Shown here one piece after another: positions 1-8,900 of a stretch of 64,000 nucleotides of DNA. The DNA comes from Marinobacterium ramblicola. Its GTDB lineage: Bacteria > Pseudomonadota > Gammaproteobacteria > Pseudomonadales > Balneatricaceae. Every line of letters starts with the position of its first letter. Positions within the stretch are counted from its first letter, which is position 1. Made by a program: the position numbers and the translations under genes. The notes under the pieces are model-generated. The model made no database searches. It was given only the letters and a program-made list of their open reading frames with translations, and had not been told where the DNA came from. Location of the stretch: the NCBI RefSeq assembly GCF_019084545.1, contig NZ_JAHREP010000002.1:112234-176233 (forward strand), read 5' to 3'.

Positions 1-78
1 TGGTGGCAATAGCGGGACTCGAACCTGCGACCCACGCATTATGAATGCGTTGCTCTAACCAACTGAGCTATATTGCCA
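1..78 (-). tRNA. tRNA-Met (CAT anticodon), copy 1
   Basis: Read on the minus strand, the cloverleaf starts TGGCAAT and closes with ATTGCCA followed by an encoded CCA at positions 3-1. The anticodon loop is TTCATAA, giving CAT. The T-loop GGTTCGAGTCC is intact. It is an elongator-type Met tRNA rather than initiator, because the first acceptor pair is a standard T-A pair. The sequence is identical to the copy at 200-277, and both lie in one minus-strand tRNA operon. The gene reaches the window edge but appears complete. Confidence 0.95.
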
Positions 79-101
79 CATTTTGAATGTCTGAATCGTG
101 A

Positions 102-176
102 TGGCAGGGGTAGCAGGATTCGAACCTGCGCATGACGGGATCAAAACCCGTTGCCTTACCGCTTGGCGATACCCCT
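102..176 (-). tRNA. tRNA-Gln (TTG anticodon)
   Basis: The minus strand folds with acceptor AGGGGTA/TACCCCT, discriminator G and an encoded CCA. The anticodon loop TTTTGAT gives TTG, which reads CAA/CAG. It lies between two identical tRNA-Met copies with short spacers of 23 nt each, so the three are probably one transcript. A second Gln tRNA with anticodon CTG lies beyond prs at 3840-3914. Confidence 0.95.
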
Positions 177-199
177 GCAACAGTTCCAAAGCGTTTTAA

Positions 200-277
200 T
201 GGTGGCAATAGCGGGACTCGAACCTGCGACCCACGCATTATGAATGCGTTGCTCTAACCAACTGAGCTATATTGCCA
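200..277 (-). tRNA. tRNA-Met (CAT anticodon), copy 2
   Basis: This is an exact 78-base repeat of the tRNA-Met at 1-78, including the encoded CCA, with anticodon loop TTCATAA. It is the promoter-proximal member of the Met-Gln-Met tRNA operon. The predicted promoter ends about 10 bases upstream of its 5' end at 277. Confidence 0.95.
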
Positions 278-293
278 CGCTTCAGAGGCGCGC

Positions 294-322
294 ATTATTC
301 TCTGTTTACCTTTTGCTGTCAA
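294..322 (-). promoter_or_regulatory. sigma-70 promoter of the tRNA Met-Gln-Met operon
   Basis: On the minus strand a perfect TTGACA (322-317) is followed after 17 bases by AATAAT (299-294), which matches TATAAT at 5 of 6 positions. Next comes a GC-rich discriminator GCGCGCC (293-287), the kind found at stringently controlled stable-RNA promoters. The predicted start is near 287, just upstream of the tRNA-Met at 277. The promoter lies between the ychF terminator and the tRNAs, so the tRNAs are independent of ychF. Confidence 0.8.
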
Positions 323-331
323 CAGCTTGAA

Positions 332-366
332 GGGAAAAATAAAGCCCGCCGTGAGAGGCGGGCTTA
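332..366 (-). terminator. Rho-independent terminator after ychF
   Basis: A 9-bp stem (AAGCCCGCC at 342-350 with GGCGGGCTT at 357-365) has a 6-nt loop. On the minus strand it is followed by the T-rich run TTTATTTTT. It begins 16 bases past the ychF stop and closes the rplY-pth-ychF group. Confidence 0.9.
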
Positions 367-380
367 TCCGGGAGCGGGCG

Positions 381-1472
381 TCAGACGTTGAAGCGGAAGT
401 GCACCACGTCGCCGTCCTTGACGATGTACTCCTTGCCCTCCAGGCGCCACTTGCCTGCATCCTTGGCGCCCTGTTCGCCCTTGTAGGCGATGAAGTCGTC
501 GTAGGCGATCACTTCGGCGCGGATGAAGCCCTTCTCGAAATCGGAGTGGATCACGCCCGCGGCCTGGGGCGCGGTGGCACCGACCTTGACCGTCCAGGCG
601 CGCACCTCTTTCACCCCGGCGGTGAAGTAGGTCTGCAGGCCGAGCAGCTTGTAACCGGCGCGGATCACGCGATCCAGGCCCGGCTCCTCCATCCCCATCT
701 CGTCGAGGAACATCGATTTTTCGTCGTCCTCGAGTTCGGCGATCTCGGCTTCCAGCTTGTTGCAGACCGGTACTACGCTGGCATCTTCGCCGGCGGCGAA
801 CTCTCTGACCTTATCCAGCCAGGGGTTGTTCTCGAAACCGTCCTCGGCCACGTTGGCGATATACATGGTCGGCTTGGTGGTCAGCAGGTGGAAGCTGCGC
901 ACCAGTTTCTGTTCGCTGTCGTCCAGCTCCATGCCGCGTACGGGCAGGCCCTCGGACAGGCGGGGGATCAGCTTCTCGAGCAGGTTCTTGGCCGCGACGG
1001 CCTCCTTGTCGCCGCCCTTGGCGGTGCGCTGGACGCGCTGCAGCTGTTTCTCGCAGGATTCCAGATCCGCCAGCGCCAGCTCCAGGTTGATCGTCTCGAT
1101 ATCCTCGATCGGATGGATGCGGTTGGCGACGTGGATGACGTTGTCATCTTCGAAGCAGCGCACCACATGGGCGATGGCATCGGTTTCACGGATATTGGCG
1201 AGGAACTTGTTGCCCAGCCCTTCACCCTTGGATGCACCGGCCACAAGCCCGGCGATATCGACGAACTCCATGGTGGTGGGCAGTACCCGCTCCGGTTTGA
1301 CGATCTCGGCCAGGGCGTCCAGACGCGGGTCCGGCATCGGCACGATTCCGGAGTTGGGCTCGATGGTGCAGAACGGGAAGTTCTCCGCCGCGATGCCCGA
1401 TTTGGTCAGTGCATTGAACAGGGTGGACTTACCGACGTTGGGCAGGCCGACGATGCCGCATTTGAATCCCAT
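381..1472 (-). CDS. ychF: redox-regulated ATPase YchF (OLA1 family)
   Basis: The protein is a 363-residue TRAFAC-class P-loop NTPase of the Obg-like family, the same length as E. coli YchF. The G1 loop GLPNVGKS is at residues 9-16. The usual NKxD motif reads NKLE, which fits the family's preference for ATP over GTP. A C-terminal TGS domain ends in [11 protein letters not shown]. The family binds ribosomes and is linked to oxidative-stress control. I start at the ATG of MGFKCG, preceded by AGGA at 8 bases. An in-frame ATG 11 codons upstream lacks homology and overlaps pth. It follows pth by 22 bases and is probably co-transcribed with it. Confidence 0.97.
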   Translation of the reverse strand: MGFKCGIVGLPNVGKSTLFNALTKSGIAAENFPFCTIEPNSGIVPMPDPRLDALAEIVKPERVLPTTMEFVDIAGLVAGASKGEGLGNKFLANIRETDAIAHVVRCFEDDNVIHVANRIHPIEDIETINLELALADLESCEKQLQRVQRTAKGGDKEAVAAKNLLEKLIPRLSEGLPVRGMELDDSEQKLVRSFHLLTTKPTMYIANVAEDGFENNPWLDKVREFAAGEDASVVPVCNKLEAEIAELEDDEKSMFLDEMGMEEPGLDRVIRAGYKLLGLQTYFTAGVKEVRAWTVKVGATAPQAAGVIHSDFEKGFIRAEVIAYDDFIAYKGEQGAKDAGKWRLEGKEYIVKDGDVVHFRFNV

Positions 1473-1494
1473 GATGAAAATCCTGTCTAGGGCC

Positions 1495-2091
1495 CTATTG
1501 GGCACCGGCGTTAAAACTATGCAGATGGTTCATGGCACGTGGCCAGTCACCCTTGATCGCCAGTGGCAGCTGGCGGAGCGCTTCATCGATTGCCGCCTGG
1601 GTCAGTTCGCGCTCCTTCGGCGAGGCCTTGCTCAGCACGAAGTTGGAGACCTGGCTGGCGTGTCCGGGATGGCCGATACCAAGGCGCAGACGGTAGAAGT
1701 CGCGGTTGTTGCCGAGCTGGCTGATGATGCTGCGCAGGCCGTTATGTCCGCCATGACCGCCGCCCTTTTTCAGGCGCGCCGTGCCCGGTGCGATATCGAG
1801 CTCGTCATGTGCCACCAGAATGGCCGTGGCCGGGATCTTGAAGAAGTTGGCGAGCGCGGCAACGGCTTGGCCGCTCAGGTTCATGAAGGTGGTGGGTATC
1901 AGCAGGTGTACCGGCTGACCTTCAATCAGAATCTTGCCGTACAGACCGTGATAACGCTTGTCGGTCTGCAGGGTGGTGTGCTGGTGGGCAGCAAGCTGCT
2001 CCACCAGCTCGGCGCCGGCATTGTGGCGGGTGTGCTCGTATTGGGCCCCGGGGTTGCCGAGGCCGACGATCAGCTGTATCCGATCCTGCAT
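1495..2091 (-). CDS. pth: peptidyl-tRNA hydrolase
   Basis: The enzyme cleaves the ester bond of peptidyl-tRNAs that drop off the ribosome, recycling tRNA in the cytoplasm. At 198 residues it has the normal family length. Visible active-site positions are Asn13 in GLGNPG, catalytic His23 in TRHNAG, the FMNLSG motif, the HDELD motif and GGHNGL. It lies 22 bases after rplY and 22 bases before ychF, the usual rplY-pth-ychF order. The start ATG at 2091 fits the conserved N-terminus. Nothing unusual was seen. Confidence 0.97.
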   Translation of the reverse strand: MQDRIQLIVGLGNPGAQYEHTRHNAGAELVEQLAAHQHTTLQTDKRYHGLYGKILIEGQPVHLLIPTTFMNLSGQAVAALANFFKIPATAILVAHDELDIAPGTARLKKGGGHGGHNGLRSIISQLGNNRDFYRLRLGIGHPGHASQVSNFVLSKASPKERELTQAAIDEALRQLPLAIKGDWPRAMNHLHSFNAGAQ

Positions 2092-2113
2092 GCCGGTGCC
2101 TTAGCGGCAGCTA

Positions 2114-2704
2114 TTACTTGCCGGCTTTGGCGCCACGCGGAGCGTAGCAGTAGCCAACGCCCTGGTCGTGGTCTTCACCGCGACGCAGCGCAACGACCTC
2201 AACACCTTCCGGCAGGGTGATGTCGGACAAGTGAGCGATCTGGCCCATTTCGATCTTGGACAGATCCACTTCCAGTGCTTCCGGCAGGTCCTTCGGCAGG
2301 CAGAGGATCTCAACGGTAGCCGCTTCAGCGGCAAACTTGGCGGAGGCCTTGGATGCAGCGGACTTTTCGAAGTTAACGAACTTCAGCGGTACCTGGATCT
2401 TGATCTTCTTGCTTTCGTCCAGACGCTGGAAGTCAGCGTGCAGAACGACCGGCTTGGCCGGGTGGCGCTGCAGATCCTTGATGAACACGGAAGTTTCCTT
2501 GCCATCCAACTTCAGGGTCAGCTTGGAGGAGTAGAAAGTGTCGTCCTGCAGAGCCTTGGCCAGCTCATTTGCGGAGATGGCGATAGCAACCGGGGTTTCG
2601 CTACCGTAGACGATGCCCGGCACTTTGCCTTCACGACGCAGGCGGCGGCTCGCACCTTTCCCCTGATCGTTACGGGCTTCGGCGTTAATTACGAAAGTAC
2701 TCAT
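2114..2704 (-). CDS. rplY: 50S ribosomal protein L25 (Ctc long form)
   Basis: This 196-residue protein has the N-terminal L25 domain, which binds 5S rRNA (about residues 1-92, start STFVINAEARNDQGKG). It also has the C-terminal beta domain of the TL5/Ctc type, so it is the long form rather than the roughly 94-residue E. coli form. The short lysine-rich tail ends in RGAKAGK. It sits between prs and pth as in most gammaproteobacteria. The 118-base gap to prs contains a small dyad (GCCGAC/GTCGGC near 2787-2802) but no clear terminator. Confidence 0.97.
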   Translation of the reverse strand: MSTFVINAEARNDQGKGASRRLRREGKVPGIVYGSETPVAIAISANELAKALQDDTFYSSKLTLKLDGKETSVFIKDLQRHPAKPVVLHADFQRLDESKKIKIQVPLKFVNFEKSAASKASAKFAAEAATVEILCLPKDLPEALEVDLSKIEMGQIAHLSDITLPEGVEVVALRRGEDHDQGVGYCYAPRGAKAGK

Positions 2705-2822
2705 TGTAGTTACCTTATATAGTTCAAAAGCTGCAGACCCCCGCGACCAGGAGTGTGCAGCATTTTTATCCCTTTCGGGGCATGTTGCCGACCGTTGTCG
2801 GCGCGTTCAGCGCATGTTGCCG

Positions 2823-3764
2823 TTATCGGAACATGGCGCTGATCGATTCTTCGTTGCAGACGCGGCGTACCGCCTCTGCCAGCATCGGTGCCAGGGTCAA
2901 CTGGCGAATCTTGTCACACTTCTGCGCCGCTTCGGAGAGCGGAATGGTGTCGGCCACGACCAGTTCGTCCAGCTCCGAGTTGCTGATGTTGCTGATCGCA
3001 GGTCCCGACAGCACCGGGTGGGTGACATAGGAGATCACGCGGGCAGCCCCTTTGTCCTTCAGTGCCTTGGCGGCCTTGCACAGGGTGCCGGCGGTGTCGC
3101 ACATATCGTCGACCAGGATGCAGGTACGCCCGGCAACATCGCCGATGATGTTCATCACCTGGGCTTCGTTGGCGCGCTCGCGACGCTTGTCGATGATCGC
3201 CAGGTCGCAGTCGAGCTGTTTGGCCACGGCGCGGGCACGGACTACGCCGCCCACGTCAGGGGATACCACGATGGGGTCGTCGTAACCCTGGTCCATGATA
3301 TCGTCGAGCAGAACCGGCGAGCCGTAAACGTTGTCCACCGGGATATCGAAGAAGCCCTGGATCTGGTCGGCGTGCAGATCGACGGTCAGGACGCGGTCGA
3401 TGCCGACGTTGGAGATCATGCTGGCCACGACTTTGGCGCTGATCGGTACGCGGGCGGAACGCGGACGGCGATCCTGGCGGGCGTAGCCGAAGTAGGGGAT
3501 GACCGCGGTGATACGGGTGGCGGAAGCGCGGCGCATCGCATCGGCGAAGACGATCAGCTCCATCAGGTTGTCATTGGTCGGTGCGCAGGTGGACTGGATG
3601 ATGAACACATCCTTGCCGCGCACGTTCTCCTGAATTTCGACGCTGACTTCGCCGTCGCTGAAACGGGCGACGTTCGCTTTCCCCATCGGGATATCCAGCC
3701 GCTCAACCACTTTCTGAGCCAGTGCAGGGTTAGCATTGCCGGTGAAAACCATCATTTTAGACAC
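2823..3764 (-). CDS. prs: ribose-phosphate pyrophosphokinase (PRPP synthetase)
   Basis: The enzyme makes PRPP from ribose 5-phosphate and ATP for nucleotide, His, Trp and NAD synthesis. Conserved stretches include [20 protein letters not shown], the [11 protein letters not shown] segment and the PRPP loop [13 protein letters not shown] choose the GTG start giving (M)SKMMVFTGN. It yields 313 residues, matching the Pseudomonas enzyme, and has AGAAGG about 8 bases upstream. An upstream in-frame ATG at 3827 would add 21 non-conserved residues and start only 13 bases from the tRNA-Gln 3' end. The gene lies directly downstream of tRNA-Gln(CTG), the usual arrangement. Confidence 0.95.
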   Translation of the reverse strand: MSKMMVFTGNANPALAQKVVERLDIPMGKANVARFSDGEVSVEIQENVRGKDVFIIQSTCAPTNDNLMELIVFADAMRRASATRITAVIPYFGYARQDRRPRSARVPISAKVVASMISNVGIDRVLTVDLHADQIQGFFDIPVDNVYGSPVLLDDIMDQGYDDPIVVSPDVGGVVRARAVAKQLDCDLAIIDKRRERANEAQVMNIIGDVAGRTCILVDDMCDTAGTLCKAAKALKDKGAARVISYVTHPVLSGPAISNISNSELDELVVADTIPLSEAAQKCDKIRQLTLAPMLAEAVRRVCNEESISAMFR

Positions 3765-3839
3765 GGCGAGTACCTTCTCGATTGCATCAGGGTTGGCGGA
3801 TGAGGTCGCTGAAAGGGAGTCAGTCATCGATACTTTATT

Positions 3840-3914
3840 TGGCAGGGGTAGTAGGATTCGAACCTACGCATACTGGAATCAGAATCCAGTGCCTTACCGC
3901 TTGGCGATACCCCT
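3840..3914 (-). tRNA. tRNA-Gln (CTG anticodon)
   Basis: The minus strand gives acceptor AGGGGTA/TACCCCT, discriminator G, an encoded CCA (3842-3840) and anticodon loop TTCTGAT, hence CTG, which reads CAG. It precedes prs as in Pseudomonas. Upstream neighbours in related genomes are ispE and lolB; here a type I secretion operon takes that place. Confidence 0.95.
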
Positions 3915-3954
3915 GTATCCATGGGTGGCGAACCACCAATCCAAGAAGGCGCGT

Positions 3955-3983
3955 ATTTTCGATAAACAGGCCGCGAAAATCAA
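3955..3983 (-). promoter_or_regulatory. candidate promoter of tRNA-Gln(CTG)-prs
   Basis: On the minus strand TTGATT (3983-3978) is followed after 17 bases by GAAAAT (3960-3955; 4 of 6 to consensus). The discriminator ACGCGCC (3954-3948) closely resembles that of the tRNA promoter near position 290. The -35 box lies only 15 bases from the stop of the inserted secretion operon at 3998, which puts the left island junction between about 3984 and 3998. Confidence 0.55.
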
Positions 3984-3997
3984 CCCCTATGAATGGA

Positions 3998-5350
3998 TTA
4001 ACGTTCCTTACCCGCTTCTAGCCAGACTTTTCTTATTGGTGAAAGCAGGTATTCCATTACAGTTCTGTATCCCAGATGTATGTCAGCGCTGAGCTGCATG
4101 CCGGGAGTGAGTTCCAACTGACCGCCTGTCGTCGTTAAATTTTGGGAGTTTAGCCGTATCAGCGCCTTATAGCCTGAAGTTCCGGCACCCACATTCGTAG
4201 AGTCTGTTGAATTGCCACCCAGATCCACTGAATCCGCGCCAATATTCACGAGGGTTCCAGTGATCATTCCATATTTTTGGAAAGGATAAGCTGCAAGTTT
4301 GAGTTTGACCTCCTGTCCTTCATGCACGAATCCTACATCCTCGTTTTTGATATAGACCTCCGCCTGAAGCGACTCATCATGGGGGACGAGCGTCACGAGT
4401 ACGGTGCCGGGGGACACGACAGTGCCAATCGTATGGGTAGCCATATCCTTTATGATGCCCTTTTGAGGTGACTTCAGTGCAAGGAACTCCGACTTGTGCT
4501 CCAACTTTTGGAGCTCTTCCCTGAGACGGTTGAACTGTGACTCGGCGTCCACCCGTTCGTCTTGCAGATTGCTGCGATAGCTTGATGTAAGACGATCAAG
4601 TCTTCGCTCACCGGCAAGGACGGTCGACTCCAGACTGGCGACGCTCGCTTTCTGGGCTTTCAGTTCCTGCTGCTTCTCCAATAACTCGCGCTTTTTATCC
4701 TCGACTGCCAATTCACTGTAGTAGCCCTTTTGGGCTAACTGATCGAACGCAAGAACATTGCGTTTATAAACAGGAAGCGTTTCTTCGAGCCGGTACAGTA
4801 TCTCCTGTGCCGCCTTTAGGTCGTGGTATGCTTTTTCGAGAGCGGCATTCTCCGTAGCGACCGTATCCAGGTACGCCTGCTTATGGGCTTGAAGCTGGCG
4901 AGCGATCTGATCGTAAAGGTCTTTGGAATCCCCCGGTTTCAGGACCATCTCTTTACCAGATAACTCCGCATCGATTCGTCGCAGCTGTAGCTGTTTAAGC
5001 TCGAACTCCAGGCGTAGCCATCGTTCATCAGCGTTGGCTAAAGACGGGTCCATGCGTATCAGCACTTGCCCCGCGTCCACGGTTTGTCCCTCGTGTACCA
5101 GTATTTCACGCACGATGCCGGAATCGGCAGGCTGAACGATCTTCACATATGTTTCAGGTACGAGACGACCTTCTGCCGAGGCCACTACATCGAGCTGCCC
5201 GAAGAGAGACCATACAAGCAGAATTCCGAATAGAGTCGCCACACTGTAAAGAATGGTACGTGGCATTTTGGGAGGCGGACTATCCTGTATGACCAAAAGA
5301 CCGGGGGAAAACTCGAGTATGTCACGTGACAATTTCTTTGCAGTGGCCAT
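3998..5350 (-). CDS. HlyD-family type I secretion periplasmic adaptor
   Basis: The protein is a 450-residue membrane-fusion protein that links an inner-membrane ABC exporter to TolC. From the N-terminus it has a short cytoplasmic segment, one membrane span (about residues 30-50) and a lipoyl/barrel-sandwich half (EILVHEGQTVDAGQVL). A long coiled-coil hairpin follows, then the second barrel-sandwich half and a typical HlyD C-terminus (GYRTVMEYLLSPIRKV). I start at the ATG with AAGGA 8 bases upstream; a TTG 7 codons earlier is less likely. It is the last gene of the inserted secretion operon, 14 bases after the acyltransferase stop. Visibly lower GC than the flanking core genes. Confidence 0.92.
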   Translation of the reverse strand: MATAKKLSRDILEFSPGLLVIQDSPPPKMPRTILYSVATLFGILLVWSLFGQLDVVASAEGRLVPETYVKIVQPADSGIVREILVHEGQTVDAGQVLIRMDPSLANADERWLRLEFELKQLQLRRIDAELSGKEMVLKPGDSKDLYDQIARQLQAHKQAYLDTVATENAALEKAYHDLKAAQEILYRLEETLPVYKRNVLAFDQLAQKGYYSELAVEDKKRELLEKQQELKAQKASVASLESTVLAGERRLDRLTSSYRSNLQDERVDAESQFNRLREELQKLEHKSEFLALKSPQKGIIKDMATHTIGTVVSPGTVLVTLVPHDESLQAEVYIKNEDVGFVHEGQEVKLKLAAYPFQKYGMITGTLVNIGADSVDLGGNSTDSTNVGAGTSGYKALIRLNSQNLTTTGGQLELTPGMQLSADIHLGYRTVMEYLLSPIRKVWLEAGKER

Positions 5351-5364
5351 GAAAGGAATCCTTT

Positions 5365-5847
5365 TCAGCAAGACGCTTTCATTTCACTGGCCGGCCAGTC
5401 GTGTACCACTACAGCCCCGGCTTTTGACGGGTCGGGCAGCAGAGCACTGACCGGGAGGCCGGGGAAGATGTTTTCCCGCAACTCTTTTATGGTCTCCTCG
5501 AGTTGTCCGAAGGGTGCTACTGCGTCAATGATCCATACGTGTTCACCGCAGTTCCATTCGTGAGGGGCGAGTTTGGCATGGGACGTGCGCAGACGTGAGT
5601 CTATCTGGTCATTGACTCGCGCCCAGGTGAAAAAGGCGTAGGGCAGTTCCTCTTTGGTATACAAGCGACACTGATCGAGAACGACCGGAGGTAGTAATAC
5701 CCAATCGATATCTCCCATGAACAGATACTTCTTCATTGGGTCGCGTGCATACAACCACAGGGCCGGCCCCAGAATCGGCAGTTTGGAGAGTGCGCCGCGG
5801 GCATCGTTTAATGCGGCCAGGGCTGCATCCGCGTTCTTATCTGTCAT
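5365..5847 (-). CDS. HlyC-like RTX toxin-activating acyltransferase
   Basis: This 160-residue protein aligns without gaps to HlyC over the N-terminal 110 residues (LGPALWLYARDP against LGHVSWLWASSP; WIIDAVAPFG against WFIDWIAPFG). HlyC family enzymes transfer fatty acyl groups from acyl-ACP to internal lysines of an RTX toxin in the cytoplasm before export. The conserved Asp is present (Asp108). The position of the catalytic His (HlyC His23) is Lys39, so activity by the standard mechanism is uncertain. The start has AAGGAG 7 bases upstream. It lies 54 bases after the giant RTX gene, its presumed substrate. Confidence 0.85.
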   Translation of the reverse strand: MTDKNADAALAALNDARGALSKLPILGPALWLYARDPMKKYLFMGDIDWVLLPPVVLDQCRLYTKEELPYAFFTWARVNDQIDSRLRTSHAKLAPHEWNCGEHVWIIDAVAPFGQLEETIKELRENIFPGLPVSALLPDPSKAGAVVVHDWPASEMKASC

Positions 5848-5901
5848 TTCATACTCCTTAAATATTAATTTTGCCTTTGCAAAGCCGGTCGGTTCAATTT
5901 T

Positions 5902-8900
5902 TTACCCAATCCGGAAAGCCTGCAGGCTGTCGTTGAATTGGCGACCTACGGTTTGTGCAGTGCTGCCGTATATAGGGTTACTGAGTACTTTTTGGGTCGC
6001 TCCGGCGGACAGGGTGATAGCACCGTCCTCGGCATAGTCCATTGCCAGTTCTCCACCTATAACGACGTTGGTACTGTTTTCCAGATGGGCATCGAGCAGA
6101 CCGTTCATCAATGACCAAGAGGTTGTCGACGTTGTCCCGGACTGCGCTGTATCGAAGTGCTCAACCAAGTTTTGGAAATCGAAAAGTTCGACAGATGTCG
6201 TTTTGTTCGATCCATTGTCTGGATTGGTATCGATAACCTGAAGGGTACGAATACTTTGGTGGGCAGTATCCTGATACCAGTCTTTAAAGGTGATCCCATT
6301 CTTATTGCCGATCTCTAATAGCAGGTCTGGTCCGATGTGACGGAAGGCGAGATCTTCCACTTGAATGCCACCGCCCAACGAGAGTGTGTTTGTCGCATCG
6401 GCAGAAGAGAGTACGGTATCGCGACCATCGCCCAAATTGAAGGCGATAACGTTAGAGCCGCCGCCGGCCTGAATCGTATCGTTATGGCTACCGCCGGCAA
6501 TAAAGTCGGCGCCGGAACCGGCCTCAACGAGATCGTCCTGGGAGCCGCCCAATAAGATGTTATTCCCTTCAGAGCTGCGTAGAACGTCCCGACCGTTGTA
6601 ACCAAACAGTATGTTGTCACCGCAGCCACCGTCCAGAACGTCGTCGCCGGTGCTGCCCAGAAATACGTCGTTTCCACCTTCCCCGTATGCCTGGTCACCG
6701 CCGGATCCCGCATAAATTATGTCATGTCCCGTTCCGGAGTATACGGTGTTGCCTCTCGGACCTGCGTAGATGACATCATCATTCCTCCCGGTCACGATCT
6801 CAGTGTCGTGTGCCGTTCCTATATGAACGACGGTCTTGATCAACAGATCGTCGAAAGCGGCTTGGCTATCGTCAGCGAATATGAACCTCTCGATGGGTGA
6901 GATATAACGGCCCTGATCGTCCATGCCGATAACGAGGTCGAAACCCTGATCGGGTTGCTCACAACCGCATTCGTCCAGTACCCGGATATGCGCGGTATAT
7001 ACACCGTTCTCCTGTGTGACCCTCAAGGCTACATTATCGAGGTTAAGCCCCTCCCCGAATCGAACGGTATCGGTACCTTCAATATCTTCGATTCGGTCAA
7101 GTCCGTTGTTTAGATTGATGATGTAGGTGTCATCGCCTAGTCCTCCGTTGAGTAGATCGTCTCCGGCACCGCCGTCGAGTCGATCATCACCGCCGTTGCC
7201 GATCAGGGTGTCGTTGCCGTCCAGGCCCAACAGGGTGTTGGCGGCATCGTTACCGGTCAGGGTGTTGTCGAGCGCATTGCCGGTGCCGTCGATGGCGGCC
7301 GAACCGGTCAGGATCAGGTGCTCCACCTGCTCAGGCAGCACATAGCTGATGCTGGAGTAGATGGTGTCGATCCCTTCGTTAGCATTCTCGATGACCTTGT
7401 CGTCGGCGTTGTCGACGATATAGATATCGTTGCCGGCACCGCCGGTCATGATATCGGCACCGCTTCCTCCATCGAGAGTATCGTCACCGCCGTTGCCGAT
7501 CAGGGTATCGTTGCCGGCCAGGCCCTTCAGGGTGTTGGCACCGCCGTTACCCACCAGAGTGTTGTCGAGGGTGTTGCCGGTGGCATCGATATCGTCGCTG
7601 CCGAGCAGCTCAATACGTTCCACGTTGTCCGGTGCGGTATAGCTGATAGAGGAGTGGACGGTATCGATGCCCTCGTCGGTGGCTTCGATCACCTGGTCAC
7701 CGATCTCGTCGACGTAGTAAAGGTCATCGCCGGTTCCGCCGGTCATGATATCGGCGCCGCGACCGCCATCGAGAGTATCGTCACCGCCGTTGCCGATCAG
7801 GGTGTCGTTGCCGGCCAGGCCCTTCAGGGTGTTGGCACCGCCGTTACCCACTAGTGTGTTGTCGAGGGTGTTGCCGGTGGCATCGATATCGTCGCTGCCG
7901 AGCAGCTCGATACGTTCCACGTTGTCCGGTGCGGTATAGCTGATAGAGGAGTGGACGGTATCGATGCCCTCGTCGGTGGCTTCGATCACCTGGTCACCGA
8001 TCTCGTCGACGTAGTAAAGGTCATCGCCGGTTCCGCCGAGCATGATATCGGCGCCGCTGCCGCCGTCGAGAAGGTCGTCACCGCCGTTGCCGATCAGGGT
8101 GTCGTTGCCGGCCAGGCCCCGTAGAGTGTTGGCGGCAGCGTTGCCGGTCAGGGAGTTGTCGAGCGCGTTACCGGTGCCATCGGTAGCAGCTGAGCCGGTC
8201 AGGATCATGTGCTCCACCTGCTCAGGCAGCACATAGCTGATGCTGGAGTAGATGGTGTCGATCCCTTCGCTGGCGTTCTCGACGACCGTATCGCCGGCAT
8301 TGTCGACGACATAGGTATCGTCACCGGCACCGCCGGCTAATGTATCCGCGCCATGGCCACCATCGAGTCTATTGGATCCGCTATTACCGATCAGCAGGTT
8401 CGCAGCGTTGTTGCCGGTGCCGTCGATGTTGGTTGTGCCAGTAAGACGTAGATTTTCCAGATTCTCTCCTAGTGTCCAGGAGAGGCTTGAAACTACTGTA
8501 TCGTTCCCTTCATTTGCGAACTCGATGATATTGTCGGCTTGATCGTCCACCACATAGGTATCGTTACCCAGACCACCGAACATTCGGTCGGCGCCTGCTC
8601 CGCCATCCAACAGGTTACTCCCGTTGTTACCGGTCAAGATGTTGTTCATTGAGTTTCCGGTGCCTGAGAGGGCGGCGGAGCCCATGAGCATCAAGTCTTC
8701 GACATTGTCGCCAAGGGTGTATGAGGCTTCGGCAAGAACGGTGTCATGCCCTTCATTAACCAGTTCTACAACGACGTCATTGGTGTTATCCACGACGTAG
8801 GTATCATTACCTGTTCCACCGACCAGTATGTCAACACCGGCCCCACCATCAAGTCTGTCATCACCGGCATATCCGTAGAGGAGGTTGTCGGCCAGATTGC

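Noticed and set aside
327-1490. 387-codon plus-strand frame opposite ychF
   Set aside because: It is antisense to a certain gene, has no recognisable domain and reflects the codon bias of a GC-rich genome.
757-2220. 487-codon plus-strand frame opposite ychF, pth and rplY
   Set aside because: It spans three conserved minus-strand genes and their gaps; composition is low-complexity Ser/Arg and no family is recognised.
2787-2802. Terminator between prs and rplY
   Set aside because: The GCCGAC/GTCGGC dyad is short and not followed by a T-run on the minus strand.
3955-3981. Terminator after hlyD
   Set aside because: A 7-bp dyad (ATTTTCG/CGAAAAT) is present but is AT-rich, has no T-run and overlaps the tRNA promoter; I do not call it a terminator.
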